This document shows, one piece after another, positions 1-8,264 of a stretch of DNA of 64,000 bases. The notes beneath the pieces are model-generated. The model saw only the letters and a list, made by a program, of their open reading frames with translations, had not been told where the DNA came from and searched no databases. Both the position numbers and the translations under genes were made by a program. Each line of letters begins with the position of its first letter. Position 1 is the first letter of the stretch. This DNA comes from Pedobacter glucosidilyticus DSM 23534 (GTDB taxonomy: Bacteria > Bacteroidota > Bacteroidia > Sphingobacteriales > Sphingobacteriaceae), in contig NZ_KE384311.1 in NCBI RefSeq assembly GCF_000425145.1, forward strand, positions 124,001 to 188,000. The letters are read 5' to 3'.

Positions 1-86
1 CTAAATACGAAGATGGTATATTACAGGTAACTATTGGTAAAAAAGAAGAGGCTAAAATACAATCCAGAGAAATTGCAATAAGTTAA
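1..86 (+). CDS. Hsp20/alpha-crystallin small heat-shock protein, C-terminal end (partial)
   Basis: The window opens inside a reading frame (first full codon at position 3) that ends at TAA 84-86. The 27 visible residues read KYEDGILQVTIGKK then EEAKIQSREIAIS. This matches the end of the alpha-crystallin domain (the 'Y-x-DG-x-L-x-V-x-x-x-K' strand) and the short I-x-I tail of Hsp20 proteins, which are ATP-independent cytoplasmic holdases. A good terminator follows. Only the tail is visible, so the family call rests on one motif. Confidence 0.72.
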   Translation, partial: KYEDGILQVTIGKKEEAKIQSREIAIS

Positions 87-117
87 TCATAGTTTTTAGG
101 TTTAGTTTTTTTGATTG

Positions 118-157
118 GCATCCCGTTTTTGTTAACAGAAACGGGATTGCTTTTTTA
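118..157 (+). terminator. Rho-independent terminator after the Hsp20 gene
   Basis: A 9-bp perfect stem (atcccgttt at 120-128 with aaacgggat at 139-147) is followed by a run of six T at 151-156. It lies 30 bp after the Hsp20 stop codon and before the next gene, so it most likely ends that transcript. Confidence 0.8.
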
Positions 158-179
158 CTTCAAAATCAACATTATTTAC

Positions 180-187
180 TAAATTTG
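180..187 (+). promoter_or_regulatory. Bacteroidota-type -7 box (TAAATTTG)
   Basis: Matches the TAnnTTTG consensus of the main Bacteroidota sigma factor. It ends three bases before the ATG at 191, so a transcript from it would be leaderless or nearly so. No clear -33 TTG element is visible. Confidence 0.4.
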
Positions 188-190
188 GAC

Positions 191-1489
191 ATGAGTTTAG
201 AAATTCTGGATACCCGCCGAAAAGCCTTAACAATTAATCTTGACCCAAATATATACGGTACTTTTGCAGAAATTGGAGCCGGACAAGAAGTAGCTAGAAA
301 CTTCTTTACAGCTGGTGCCGCATCTGGTACCATTGCCAAAACCATGTCTGCTTACGATATGACTTTTAGTAATGAAATTTACGGTCAGGAAGAATCCGGA
401 AGGTACGTATCTAAATCAAGATTAATAAAAATGCTTGATTATGAATTTAAACTCTTGGGCGATAGATTGTTTGGAGATAAATATCAAACCAAAACTTTTT
501 TCGCTTTTGCAAATACAGTAACTACACTCAATTATAATAAAACTAACGATCCGCATGGTTGGCTGGGCATAAAATTTCAATTAGAACCCTACGGTCCGCC
601 GCATGAAATTATTTTTCATGTGCGCTTATTAGATAGTGATGCCAGTTTGCAACAAAATGTTTTAGGAATTTTAGGCGTAAATTTAGTTTATGCAGCTTTC
701 CATCTTTATCATAATCCAAAGGCTATGATAGAATCTTTGGCTGATAACTTATCGCAGGGCTCGGTAGAAATTGATTTGATTAGCTTAAAAGGTCCTGTAT
801 TTGAGTTTTTGGATGATATTTTGGTAAACTTATATTTGATACAAAAAGGCTTTTCTAGCGCAGCTATTTTTGATCATCATGCTAAAGCAAAACAAGCTAA
901 AGATTTGATGTATAAAAAGCATATCATGATTTTGCGTACTCGCTTTAACCAAAAAGTATTGCCAGATTTTAATCTTTTTAGTCATGCAGTTAATCAGTAC
1001 AAATCTACTTTAGATATTGTTGATACAGAGCTGGTTACCCTTGCCGAGCTTACTTTGAATAATTTGATGGAGCATGCTGATAAAAGTGACGAAGATTTAT
1101 TAAAAAGAGTAGCTAAAAGAGCCAGAGAAATTTCTGAAAAAGGTCATTATGTTATTGTATCTAATTTTAATAGGCATAATAAATTAGCAAAATATTTAGC
1201 CTTGGCTAAGCCTAAAAGTGTAGGTATTACTACCAATATTTCTAATTTACAACACATTTTTAAATCAGAGTATTATGGCGAAAATTACACGAATGAGTTA
1301 TTAGCTTATATCAGCGATTTGTTTAGTAGAAATGTAAAACTTTTAACCTATCCTTACCGCGATATTAAAAATAAAACTACGGTTACTACCAAAAATGTTG
1401 AAGTATCGCCAGAAGCAAAACCACTTTTTGATTTTTTAATACAAAACAAATATATTATTGATATTGAGGAGATTGCAGAGATTATATAG
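191..1489 (+). CDS. Conserved protein of unknown function, Bacteroidota-type
   Basis: A 432-residue soluble protein. The frame is open from a TTG at 185, but the ATG at 191 (MSLEILDTRRKALTINLDPN) is the better start. Residues 10-60 carry a Gly/Ala-rich stretch with AEIGAGQEVARNFFTAGAAS, which I recognise as the conserved N-terminus of a widespread Bacteroidota family. Such proteins are often labelled nicotinate-nucleotide adenylyltransferase or left hypothetical, but I see no (H/T)xGH nucleotidyltransferase signature. No signal peptide or membrane segment is visible. It appears to be a single-gene transcript between the Hsp20 terminator and the convergent yigZ, with an 8-bp overlap at the 3' ends. 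Function not assigned. Confidence 0.85.
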   Translation: MSLEILDTRRKALTINLDPNIYGTFAEIGAGQEVARNFFTAGAASGTIAKTMSAYDMTFSNEIYGQEESGRYVSKSRLIKMLDYEFKLLGDRLFGDKYQTKTFFAFANTVTTLNYNKTNDPHGWLGIKFQLEPYGPPHEIIFHVRLLDSDASLQQNVLGILGVNLVYAAFHLYHNPKAMIESLADNLSQGSVEIDLISLKGPVFEFLDDILVNLYLIQKGFSSAAIFDHHAKAKQAKDLMYKKHIMILRTRFNQKVLPDFNLFSHAVNQYKSTLDIVDTELVTLAELTLNNLMEHADKSDEDLLKRVAKRAREISEKGHYVIVSNFNRHNKLAKYLALAKPKSVGITTNISNLQHIFKSEYYGENYTNELLAYISDLFSRNVKLLTYPYRDIKNKTTVTTKNVEVSPEAKPLFDFLIQNKYIIDIEEIAEII

Positions 1490-2096
1490 TGTATAAAAAT
1501 TTCATTTGTATATCTCTTAAGCTTTCAAATTTTGATAAGATTTTGTTGAGCTCGACTTTTCTAATACTAAGGTTTATAATTACATGTAAATCAAATTCTT
1601 GGCTCAAGATTTCTAGTCTATCTTCTTTGATGATTTTCATGACGTCATTCATCAATAAATAATTAAACTTTAATTCATAAACATCATTTACAGTTTTTTT
1701 TATGATTTGAGCATTTAAAATCGCATCTTCTGTAGCTGTCTTATAAGCGTTTATTAAGCCTGGCACACCTAATAAAGTACCTCCAAAATACCTTACAACC
1801 ACTACTAAAATATTGGTGAGCTCTTTAGAAAGTAAAACATTTAAAATAGGCCGACCGGCAGTACCAGAGGGTTCTCCATCATCATTAACTCTATAAATAT
1901 TTTTATCCGGTGTAAGCCTGTAAGCATAACAATGATGTCTGGCTTTTGGATGTGCTGTTTTTAAATCAGCAATAATGGTTTTTAAATCATTTTCTTTTAA
2001 AAAGGGATGAGCATAGGCTATAAACTTGCTTCCTTTATCTCTAAAAATACCTTCGGATGGTGCTTGTATAGTTTGGTATGTATCCTCAAAAAACAT
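1482..2096 (-). CDS. yigZ: YigZ/IMPACT family protein
   Basis: A 204-residue protein with the UPF0029/IMPACT N-terminal domain: KGSKFIAYA near residue 22, HHCYAYRL near 54, NDDGEPSGTAGRPIL near 71-85 and VVVRYFGGTLLGVPGLINAY near 100-118. A DUF1949-like C-terminal ferredoxin-fold domain follows. IMPACT relatives affect translation control in eukaryotes; the bacterial role is not settled. Its ATG overlaps the stop codon of the upstream transporter by one base (TAATG), so the two are probably translationally coupled in one operon with ribD. The family call is firm; the function is not. Confidence 0.88.
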   Translation of the reverse strand: MFFEDTYQTIQAPSEGIFRDKGSKFIAYAHPFLKENDLKTIIADLKTAHPKARHHCYAYRLTPDKNIYRVNDDGEPSGTAGRPILNVLLSKELTNILVVVVRYFGGTLLGVPGLINAYKTATEDAILNAQIIKKTVNDVYELKFNYLLMNDVMKIIKEDRLEILSQEFDLHVIINLSIRKVELNKILSKFESLRDIQMKFLYTI

Positions 2097-2944
2097 TAAG
2101 AAAACGTGAGAATTATGATCGATATAATAGCTAAAAATAAACCTATCTTATTAAGTACATTGAGGCGTTCTTTAAATAAAATTAAACCTGCTAAAGAACC
2201 TAAAATTATAACACCTATATCTAATGCAGCATATACAACAGAGGGGCGATTTTTTTCTATCTGAAGCGCAAAAATATAAAAGTAGATAGAACCAAAATTT
2301 AAAAAACCTAAAACAATACCTGCTAAGGCAGCTCGGGTTTGAAATTTTAAAGTTCCATTTATTTTCTGGTAAGCCAAACTACTAAAAGCCAGAATAGTAG
2401 CAATAGAGAAAACATAAAATAAAGAGCTTGTAAAGCTTATTCCCTCAATTTTGGTTAAAAAATTAAAAAGAATATCAATAATTCCAGTTCCTAAAAAAAC
2501 AATAATAGGAAACCAAAATTTCAAATCCTTTAAAGAAAATTTACCATCGGGCTTAGAAGCTAAAATAGCCATAAAACCAATGGTAAGACCAATAATTTTT
2601 ATAGGAGTTAATTGTTCATTAAATAATAAAAACGATGCAATTATTGGTAAAGCCAATGATAAGCGTTGTGCTATTACGGTTATAATGATACCAGAAGTGG
2701 CTATGCTTTTACTTATAAAATAAAAAATAGATAATAACAAAACTGATGTGATACAGTAAAGCGTAAAATCTGGTATGGTAGGAATGATACTTAAATCGGG
2801 TTTGAAAAACAAAAAACACAACAATGCGGCTGTTGGGTAATTAAAAACAATGGCTTGATAAGCATTTGTGTAATATCTTCTCAGTAATTTTAAGTTGATA
2901 CTTACGGTAACGCTACATAAAATAGCAATAGCTAAATATATCAT
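2096..2944 (-). CDS. EamA/DMT-superfamily membrane transporter
   Basis: A 282-residue hydrophobic protein with about nine or ten membrane segments arranged as two EamA-type repeats. The first half includes the conserved helix ITVIAQRLSLALPIIASFLLF; the second half ends in SLAGLILFKERLNVLNKIGL, the usual EamA closing motif (E-x-L-x-x-x-x-x-I-G). Members export or import small metabolites across the inner membrane; the substrate cannot be read from sequence. Its ATG overlaps the ribD stop codon (ATGA) and its stop overlaps the yigZ start, so ribD, this gene and yigZ form one tight operon. Confidence 0.88.
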   Translation of the reverse strand: MIYLAIAILCSVTVSINLKLLRRYYTNAYQAIVFNYPTAALLCFLFFKPDLSIIPTIPDFTLYCITSVLLLSIFYFISKSIATSGIIITVIAQRLSLALPIIASFLLFNEQLTPIKIIGLTIGFMAILASKPDGKFSLKDLKFWFPIIVFLGTGIIDILFNFLTKIEGISFTSSLFYVFSIATILAFSSLAYQKINGTLKFQTRAALAGIVLGFLNFGSIYFYIFALQIEKNRPSVVYAALDIGVIILGSLAGLILFKERLNVLNKIGLFLAIISIIILTFS

Positions 2945-3993
2945 GGATGTTGAGGTGTAAGCGTTAATAATTTATCTTTGCCAATATCGGTTAAGCTTTC
3001 TTGAATACCATTAATTTCAGGTGCTTTTAAACCATCTTCCCATGTGATAGGAGAGATGAAAATTCTAGCTTCATCCCATAAACCAGCAGCAATAAACATT
3101 TGTAAAGTTTTAATTCCACCTTCTATAATAACAGATTGTATATCTTGTAAATACAACTGATAAAGTAAATACTGAGGCAAAAAATAGTCAAAATCTTCTA
3201 TGCTGATGTATTTTAATTGGTCTTTTATAGTTGTAAGTTCTTTATTAAATACAAAAGTTTCTATAGAATTATCAAAAAGGTGGAGCTTTTCATCCAATTT
3301 TAAATCCCTATCGATAACTGCTCTTTTAGGATTTCTTCCGCTTACTAATCTTACATTTAATTGTGGATTATCAATTTCAGCAGTTTTTTTTCCTACCAAT
3401 ACACAATCTTCTTCGCTTCTCCACTGGTGTACCAGCATTTTAGCTTCTTTACCACTTATCCATTTCTGCGAACCATCTTTGGTAGCAAAAAAGCCATTTA
3501 ATGTTTGGGCCCACTTTAAGATGATATAAGGTCTTTGCTTCTCAACTCGGGTAAAAAAACGTTTATTAAGTTGCAAACATTCCTTTTCTAAAATACCTGA
3601 TATAACTTCTATACCTGCATTTTTTAACTTCTCTATTCCTTTACCATTAACTCTATTATAAGGGTCTTTACAACCTATAACCACTTTTGGTATTTGATGT
3701 TGAATAATTAAATCAGAACAGGGTGGGGTTTTACCAAAATGCGCACAAGGCTCTAAGGTCACATAAATAGTTGCCTGTTTTAGTATTTCTGAAGCGTTTT
3801 GATATTTTAAAAATACATCTTTAATAGCATTTACTTCAGCATGTGCTTCGCCATATTTTTGATGATAACCTTCGCCTATAATTTTGCCTTGGTACACAAT
3901 TACAGCACCTACCATAGGGTTAGGACTTACGTATCCGGCACCTAATTTTGCTAATTCTAATGCTCTTTGTATAACTATTTCGTCTTTAGTCAC
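2941..3993 (-). CDS. ribD: Bifunctional riboflavin biosynthesis deaminase/reductase RibD
   Basis: RibD deaminates and then reduces the pyrimidinone intermediate of riboflavin synthesis in the cytoplasm. The N-terminal deaminase domain shows the zinc site: H51-A-E53, and C83/C92 in EPCAHFGKTPPCSDLI. The C-terminal RibD_C reductase domain starts near residue 150 (RPYIILKWAQTLNGF) and includes the IIEGG motif. At 350 residues it is of normal length. The start is GTG at 3993, because an in-frame stop lies two codons upstream. A TATCTTTG box ends four bases before this GTG. No FMN riboswitch is seen; there is no room for one in the short leader. Confidence 0.95.
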   Translation of the reverse strand: MTKDEIVIQRALELAKLGAGYVSPNPMVGAVIVYQGKIIGEGYHQKYGEAHAEVNAIKDVFLKYQNASEILKQATIYVTLEPCAHFGKTPPCSDLIIQHQIPKVVIGCKDPYNRVNGKGIEKLKNAGIEVISGILEKECLQLNKRFFTRVEKQRPYIILKWAQTLNGFFATKDGSQKWISGKEAKMLVHQWRSEEDCVLVGKKTAEIDNPQLNVRLVSGRNPKRAVIDRDLKLDEKLHLFDNSIETFVFNKELTTIKDQLKYISIEDFDYFLPQYLLYQLYLQDIQSVIIEGGIKTLQMFIAAGLWDEARIFISPITWEDGLKAPEINGIQESLTDIGKDKLLTLTPQHP

Positions 3994-3997
3994 GTAT

Positions 3998-4005
3998 CAA
4001 AGATA
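3998..4005 (-). promoter_or_regulatory. -7 box (TATCTTTG) before ribD
   Basis: On the minus strand a TAnnTTTG match ends four bases before the ribD GTG, consistent with a leaderless or near-leaderless transcript for the ribD operon. Single-box match only. Confidence 0.4.
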
Positions 4006-4052
4006 GTAATTAGTCTTTTAGGCTTTTATTTAAAAATATTTAATACAATTTA

Positions 4053-5117
4053 ATGACCATTAAAAAATATACCATCTTAATATTTATTTTTTTAATCAGT
4101 TTTTTTAACGTTTGGAATGTTAAAAACAGTAAGTTATTTGCTGAAATAAGCATACCCAGAAATCAGCCCGTTGTAACTATATTAGATAGTTTGCATTTAG
4201 AAAATCAAGATTTGAAGTTGCAAAATCTAAATAAAGAACTCAAAATAGAAAGTAGAAATTTCTTAATATATACCATTCTTATTTTTTCCTTAACAGCACT
4301 GTTTCTATCATTTAGGCTATATAAAAGCGGTAAAAAAGCCAAAATAAATAATAAGATATTGAAAGAACAGAACGAAGAAATTATTAAGCAAAAGAAAGAA
4401 TTGGAAGATTTAAATAACCTGAAAAATAAATTCTTCTCTATTATTTCTCATGACGTAAGAGGGCCATTATTATCTCTAAAAGGCACTTTAAATTTGTTAG
4501 ATGATAATTTATTAAACGAGCAAGAATCTAAAATCTTAATAGCGGAGTTAAAATATCAATTTAATTCAACCTCAAACCTATTAGATAATCTTTTGGTATG
4601 GTCAAGAAGTCAAATGCGAGAGGAAAAAATTCAGAAAACAGCATTTTATATACTTCCTATTATAGAAGATAATATTGCCTTAGAGCGAAATAATATTATT
4701 AAAAAAGATCTTTACATAAAAATAGATGTTCAGGAAGATTTTAAATTATTTGCCGATAAAGAGATGACTAAGATTATAATTAGAAATCTGATTAATAACG
4801 CATTAAAATTTACACAGAATAAAGGTAAGATTGAAGTTTTATGTGCAAAGAATGATGGTTTTGCAGAAATTTCTATAACCGATACTGGTATAGGCTTAAC
4901 AGAAAAAGAGATTAAAGAAATACTAAAATGTAACTTTTACACAACTAAAGGATTAAACGAAGAAAAAGGTACCGGTTTAGGTTTAAGCCTTAGTCAAGAA
5001 TTTATTAAAAAAAACAATGGCGATTTTAAAATAAAAAGTAAAAAAGGAGAAGGTTCTACATTTTTATTTACTTTGCCACTTTTTAAAGAAATTCATGTTA
5101 AAGAAGCAAGCTATTAA
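4053..5117 (+). CDS. Membrane sensor histidine kinase
   Basis: A 354-residue kinase. Hydrophobic segments at about 6-20 and 71-88 bracket only some 50 residues of external or periplasmic sequence. A coiled coil (about 95-127) leads into HisKA with H133 in FSIISHDVRGPL. The HATPase domain has an N box with N245 and N249, a G1 box DTGIGL at 277-282 and a G2 box GTGLGL at 306-311. All catalytic motifs are present. Many Bacteroidota relatives carry an N-terminal TPR sensor, absent here, so this may be a shortened member. No response regulator is adjacent. The 3' end overlaps prmC by 23 bp. Confidence 0.92.
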   Translation: MTIKKYTILIFIFLISFFNVWNVKNSKLFAEISIPRNQPVVTILDSLHLENQDLKLQNLNKELKIESRNFLIYTILIFSLTALFLSFRLYKSGKKAKINNKILKEQNEEIIKQKKELEDLNNLKNKFFSIISHDVRGPLLSLKGTLNLLDDNLLNEQESKILIAELKYQFNSTSNLLDNLLVWSRSQMREEKIQKTAFYILPIIEDNIALERNNIIKKDLYIKIDVQEDFKLFADKEMTKIIIRNLINNALKFTQNKGKIEVLCAKNDGFAEISITDTGIGLTEKEIKEILKCNFYTTKGLNEEKGTGLGLSLSQEFIKKNNGDFKIKSKKGEGSTFLFTLPLFKEIHVKEASY

Positions 5118-5913
5118 AGTCGATTATGAGGAAGCACTTAAGAACATTTATGAAAAAAATGAAATAAATGCTCTTTTTAAGTGGATAAGCGAAGATTTAG
5201 CACATTTACCCGAGCTACAACAAAAAGAATTATTTGAAGATTATTTAACAAAACTAGCACTAAAACAACCGCTTCAACAAGTTTTGGGTTACACCTATTT
5301 TTACAACTTGAAATTTAAAGTGAATGAACATGTGCTTATTCCACGTCCAGAAACCGAAGAATTGGTTTACATGATGCTTCAAGAATGCGGAAGAACATCA
5401 AATCAAGAAATTTTAGATGTAGGAACCGGTAGTGGCTGCATAGCAATATCCTTAAAAAAGAACTTAAAAACCGCTCAAGTTCATGCTATTGATATAAGCG
5501 AAGAAGCTTTAAAAATTGCTTACACAAATGCTAAAGAGAATGGGGTAGAGGTACACTTTAAAAAAGATAACGCTTTGGCTTTAAAAGCTGATGATTATCC
5601 TAAATTTCATATTATTGTTAGTAATCCGCCTTATATTGCACTATCAGAAAAGCAAAATATGCATGATAATGTAGTAAACTTTGAGACACATTTAGCTTTA
5701 TTTGTTGAAGATGATGCCCCCTTGATTTTTTATGATAAAATAGCTGATTTTGCACTAAAAAATCTTTATCCAAACGGATTATTGTTTTTTGAGATTAATC
5801 AAAATTTAGCAGTAGAAACACAAGAACTTATCCAGAAAAAAGGCTTTAAAGCTCAAATTATCAAAGATTTAAACAATAACAATCGTTTTATAAAAGCTCA
5901 ACTTCTTGGGTGA
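5095..5913 (+). CDS. prmC: Peptide chain release factor N5-glutamine methyltransferase PrmC
   Basis: PrmC methylates the GGQ glutamine of release factors RF1 and RF2 using S-adenosylmethionine. This 272-residue protein has the family's N-terminal helical domain, the IPRPETEELV linker near residue 82, the SAM-binding motif LDVGTGSGCIAISL near 103-116 and the catalytic NPPY in IVSNPPYIAL near 179. The ATG at 5095 lies inside the kinase gene, so the two are probably co-transcribed. The 3' end overlaps xerD convergently by 16 bp. Confidence 0.94.
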   Translation: MLKKQAIKVDYEEALKNIYEKNEINALFKWISEDLAHLPELQQKELFEDYLTKLALKQPLQQVLGYTYFYNLKFKVNEHVLIPRPETEELVYMMLQECGRTSNQEILDVGTGSGCIAISLKKNLKTAQVHAIDISEEALKIAYTNAKENGVEVHFKKDNALALKADDYPKFHIIVSNPPYIALSEKQNMHDNVVNFETHLALFVEDDAPLIFYDKIADFALKNLYPNGLLFFEINQNLAVETQELIQKKGFKAQIIKDLNNNNRFIKAQLLG

Positions 5914-6797
5914 TATTGTGTAATGGTTTGTTTTAAAAAGTCTCTATCTAGATGGGTATAAATTTCTGTTGTAGTGATGCTTTCATGACCTAACATTTCT
6001 TGTATAGCTCTTAAGTCTGCACCACCTTCTATCAAATGCGTAGCAAAAGAATGTCTAAACGTATGCGGACTAATAGTTTTGTTAATACCTACAGCTTTTG
6101 CCAAATCTTTAATAATCATAAAAATCATCACTCTGGATAGCTTTGTGCCTCTTTTGTTTAGGAATATAAAATCCTCATGACCTTTTTTTATATCCAGATG
6201 ATTTCTAACGGTATCTGAATATATTTGAAGATATTTTAAAGCAGAACTTCCAATAGGCACTAACCTTTCTTTATTACCTTTTCCTTTGATTTTTATAAAT
6301 TCTAAATCCAAATATAAGTCTGATAATTTGAGGTTTACCAACTCACTAACACGAAGTCCTGAGCCATACAAAATCTCTAACATAGCCTTATTTCTGGTGT
6401 TTTCTGGTTTTGATAAATCTAAACCATCGAGTAATAAATTTATTTCATGAACACTTAAAACCTCTGGCAGTTTTCTTCTTGTTTTTGGAGTTTCTAATAA
6501 TGCAGAAGGGTCTATTTCTAATAAATCTTCTAAGATTAAGTACTTGTAAAAGGCCTTAATGCCACTAATAATTCTAGCCTGTGTAGTAGCTAACATTCCT
6601 AACTCGGTAATCCATTTAATGAAATCTCTTAAGTCTTGAGGTTCAGCTTTTAATAAAGAAACCGATGGGCTTTTCATCTCTAAAAACTGAACCAGCTTTT
6701 CTACATCGCGTATGTAAGCCTGAACAGAATTTTCTGATAGGGATTTCTCTAACTTCAAAAAAGATTTAAATCCTTTTTTAAATGATTGCCATTCCAC
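5898..6797 (-). CDS. xerD: Tyrosine recombinase XerD
   Basis: A XerC/D-type site-specific recombinase that resolves chromosome dimers at dif with FtsK. The N-terminal SAM-like DNA-binding domain is followed by a catalytic domain with Arg in GSGLRVSELVNL, Lys in GKGNKERLVPIG, His/Arg in SPHTFRHSFATHL, His in LGHESI and the nucleophilic Tyr in TTTEIYTHL. The frame is open to 6845, but that would overlap the divergent aroQ start. GTG at 6797 gives 299 residues, the usual XerD length, and is preferred. I call XerD over XerC by general resemblance; the distinction is not certain. Confidence 0.9.
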   Translation of the reverse strand: MEWQSFKKGFKSFLKLEKSLSENSVQAYIRDVEKLVQFLEMKSPSVSLLKAEPQDLRDFIKWITELGMLATTQARIISGIKAFYKYLILEDLLEIDPSALLETPKTRRKLPEVLSVHEINLLLDGLDLSKPENTRNKAMLEILYGSGLRVSELVNLKLSDLYLDLEFIKIKGKGNKERLVPIGSSALKYLQIYSDTVRNHLDIKKGHEDFIFLNKRGTKLSRVMIFMIIKDLAKAVGINKTISPHTFRHSFATHLIEGGADLRAIQEMLGHESITTTEIYTHLDRDFLKQTITQYHPRS

Positions 6798-6833
6798 TTT
6801 ATCTTTTGAATTTTTAATGATAAGTTTGAAGTG

Positions 6834-7247
6834 ATGAAGATACAAATTATCAACGGACCAAATTTAAATTTATTAGGCAAACGCGAACCAGGAATTTATG
6901 GTAGCGAAGGTTTTGAAAGCTTTTACAAACAGCTTTTGGCTAAATATCCTGATGTTGAGTTAAGCTATTACCAAAGTAATGTAGAAGGCGAAATCATTAA
7001 TAAACTGCATGAGATTGGTTTTGATTATGATGGCATCGTATTAAATGCTGGAGCTTATACGCATACTTCTGTTGCTATTGCAGATGCTATTGCTGGTATA
7101 AAAACTCCTGTTGTTGAGGTTCATATTTCTAATGTTTACGCTCGTGAAGAGTTTAGACATCATAGCATGATGGCAAAAAACTGTAAAGGTATCATAACAG
7201 GTTTTGGGTTGATGTCTTATGAATTAGCTCTAAAAAGCTTTTTATAG
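6834..7247 (+). CDS. aroQ: Type II 3-dehydroquinate dehydratase AroQ
   Basis: Converts 3-dehydroquinate to 3-dehydroshikimate in the shikimate pathway. The 137-residue protein has the family signature INGPNLNLLGKREPGIYG with the catalytic Tyr22 and its neighbouring Arg, the NAGAYTHTS substrate loop and the catalytic His in VEVHISN. The frame is open one codon further, to GTG 6831, but ATG 6834 matches the usual MKIQIINGPN start. It is divergent from xerD with a very short shared upstream region, and meets the glycosyltransferase gene tail to tail. Confidence 0.95.
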   Translation: MKIQIINGPNLNLLGKREPGIYGSEGFESFYKQLLAKYPDVELSYYQSNVEGEIINKLHEIGFDYDGIVLNAGAYTHTSVAIADAIAGIKTPVVEVHISNVYAREEFRHHSMMAKNCKGIITGFGLMSYELALKSFL

Positions 7248-8264
7248 TTATTTCCAGATTTCTTTGAAGAGTTTTTTACCTCTCACAAAATAATCAAAAA
7301 CAATGCTATTTTGATATTTACCAGCAAGGTTTTGTTGTGGAGAGATGTAGCTGTTTTTGATTTTTCCTTCAAATAAAGCACTTATAAAATGCCTATGCGC
7401 CTTAGAAATAGCCCAGGCATTATCTGCTTTTTTATCAAGCAAAAATTTGATAAGTGCCAAAAAATCCAAGCAAAATCTAAAAGGAATTAAAAATATAGAA
7501 CGAGAAATAGGCTCGTTCTTTTTAATGAGATAGAGATTGTTTCTAAAATTTAAATAGGTTTTGTATGGGCTTTCTGCTTGTAAAGTTCCTCCACCAACGT
7601 GGTAAACTGTAGAAAAGCCACAATACATAACTTTATATCCTTTGTTTTTTGCTCTCCAACACAAATCAATTTCTTCCATGTGAGCAAAGAAATGTTCGTC
7701 TAAGCCACCTATTTCTTTCCAGATATTAGCTTTAATAAATAAAGCACATCCAGAAGCCCAAAATATTTCTTTTTCATCATCATATTGGCCATAATCTTTC
7801 TCTATGGTATCAAATATTCTACCTCTACAAAAAGGGTAAGCAAAAGTATCTATAAAACCTCCGGCAGCACCTGCATATTCAAAGCTATTTCTGTTATAAT
7901 AAGACCGTATTTTAGGTTGCGCTATAGCTATTTTATCATCAGCTTCCATCATCTTAATTACCGGTTCTATCCAGTTTGGCGTAACTTCAACATCAGAGTT
8001 TAAGAGTACAAAATAATCGGTTTCTATTTGTTTTAATACTTGATTATAACCATCTGCAAAACCATAATTTTTATAATTAACGATGACTTTTACTAAAGGA
8101 AAATTATTCTTAAGAAAGTCTAAAGAATTATCTGTTGATGCGTTATCACCAATAATAATTTCCATGTTAGGATAAGTACTATTAAATACCGAAGGAAGAA
8201 AATTTGCTAAATGCTTTTCTCCATTCCAGTTTAAAATAACAACGGCAACTTTAGGATAATTCAT
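7248..8264 (-). CDS. Family 2 glycosyltransferase
   Basis: A 338-residue GT-A fold transferase. It starts VAVVILNWNGEKHL, then has IIIGDNASTDNS (nucleotide-sugar site), a metal-site region at LLNSDVEVTPNW and the acceptor region SGCALFIKANIWKEIGGLDEHFFAHMEEIDLCWRA split over about 170-205. It resembles the rhamnosyltransferase-like GT2 group that extends surface polysaccharides; donor and acceptor cannot be inferred. The start overlaps the acyltransferase gene by 14 bp, so the pair may serve lipid-linked or envelope glycan assembly. Probably cytoplasmic face of the inner membrane. Confidence 0.9.
   Translation of the reverse strand: MNYPKVAVVILNWNGEKHLANFLPSVFNSTYPNMEIIIGDNASTDNSLDFLKNNFPLVKVIVNYKNYGFADGYNQVLKQIETDYFVLLNSDVEVTPNWIEPVIKMMEADDKIAIAQPKIRSYYNRNSFEYAGAAGGFIDTFAYPFCRGRIFDTIEKDYGQYDDEKEIFWASGCALFIKANIWKEIGGLDEHFFAHMEEIDLCWRAKNKGYKVMYCGFSTVYHVGGGTLQAESPYKTYLNFRNNLYLIKKNEPISRSIFLIPFRFCLDFLALIKFLLDKKADNAWAISKAHRHFISALFEGKIKNSYISPQQNLAGKYQNSIVFDYFVRGKKLFKEIWK

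Noticed and set aside
3994-4052. FMN riboswitch upstream of ribD
   Set aside because: The upstream gap is about 60 bp and lacks the conserved RFN-element sequences.
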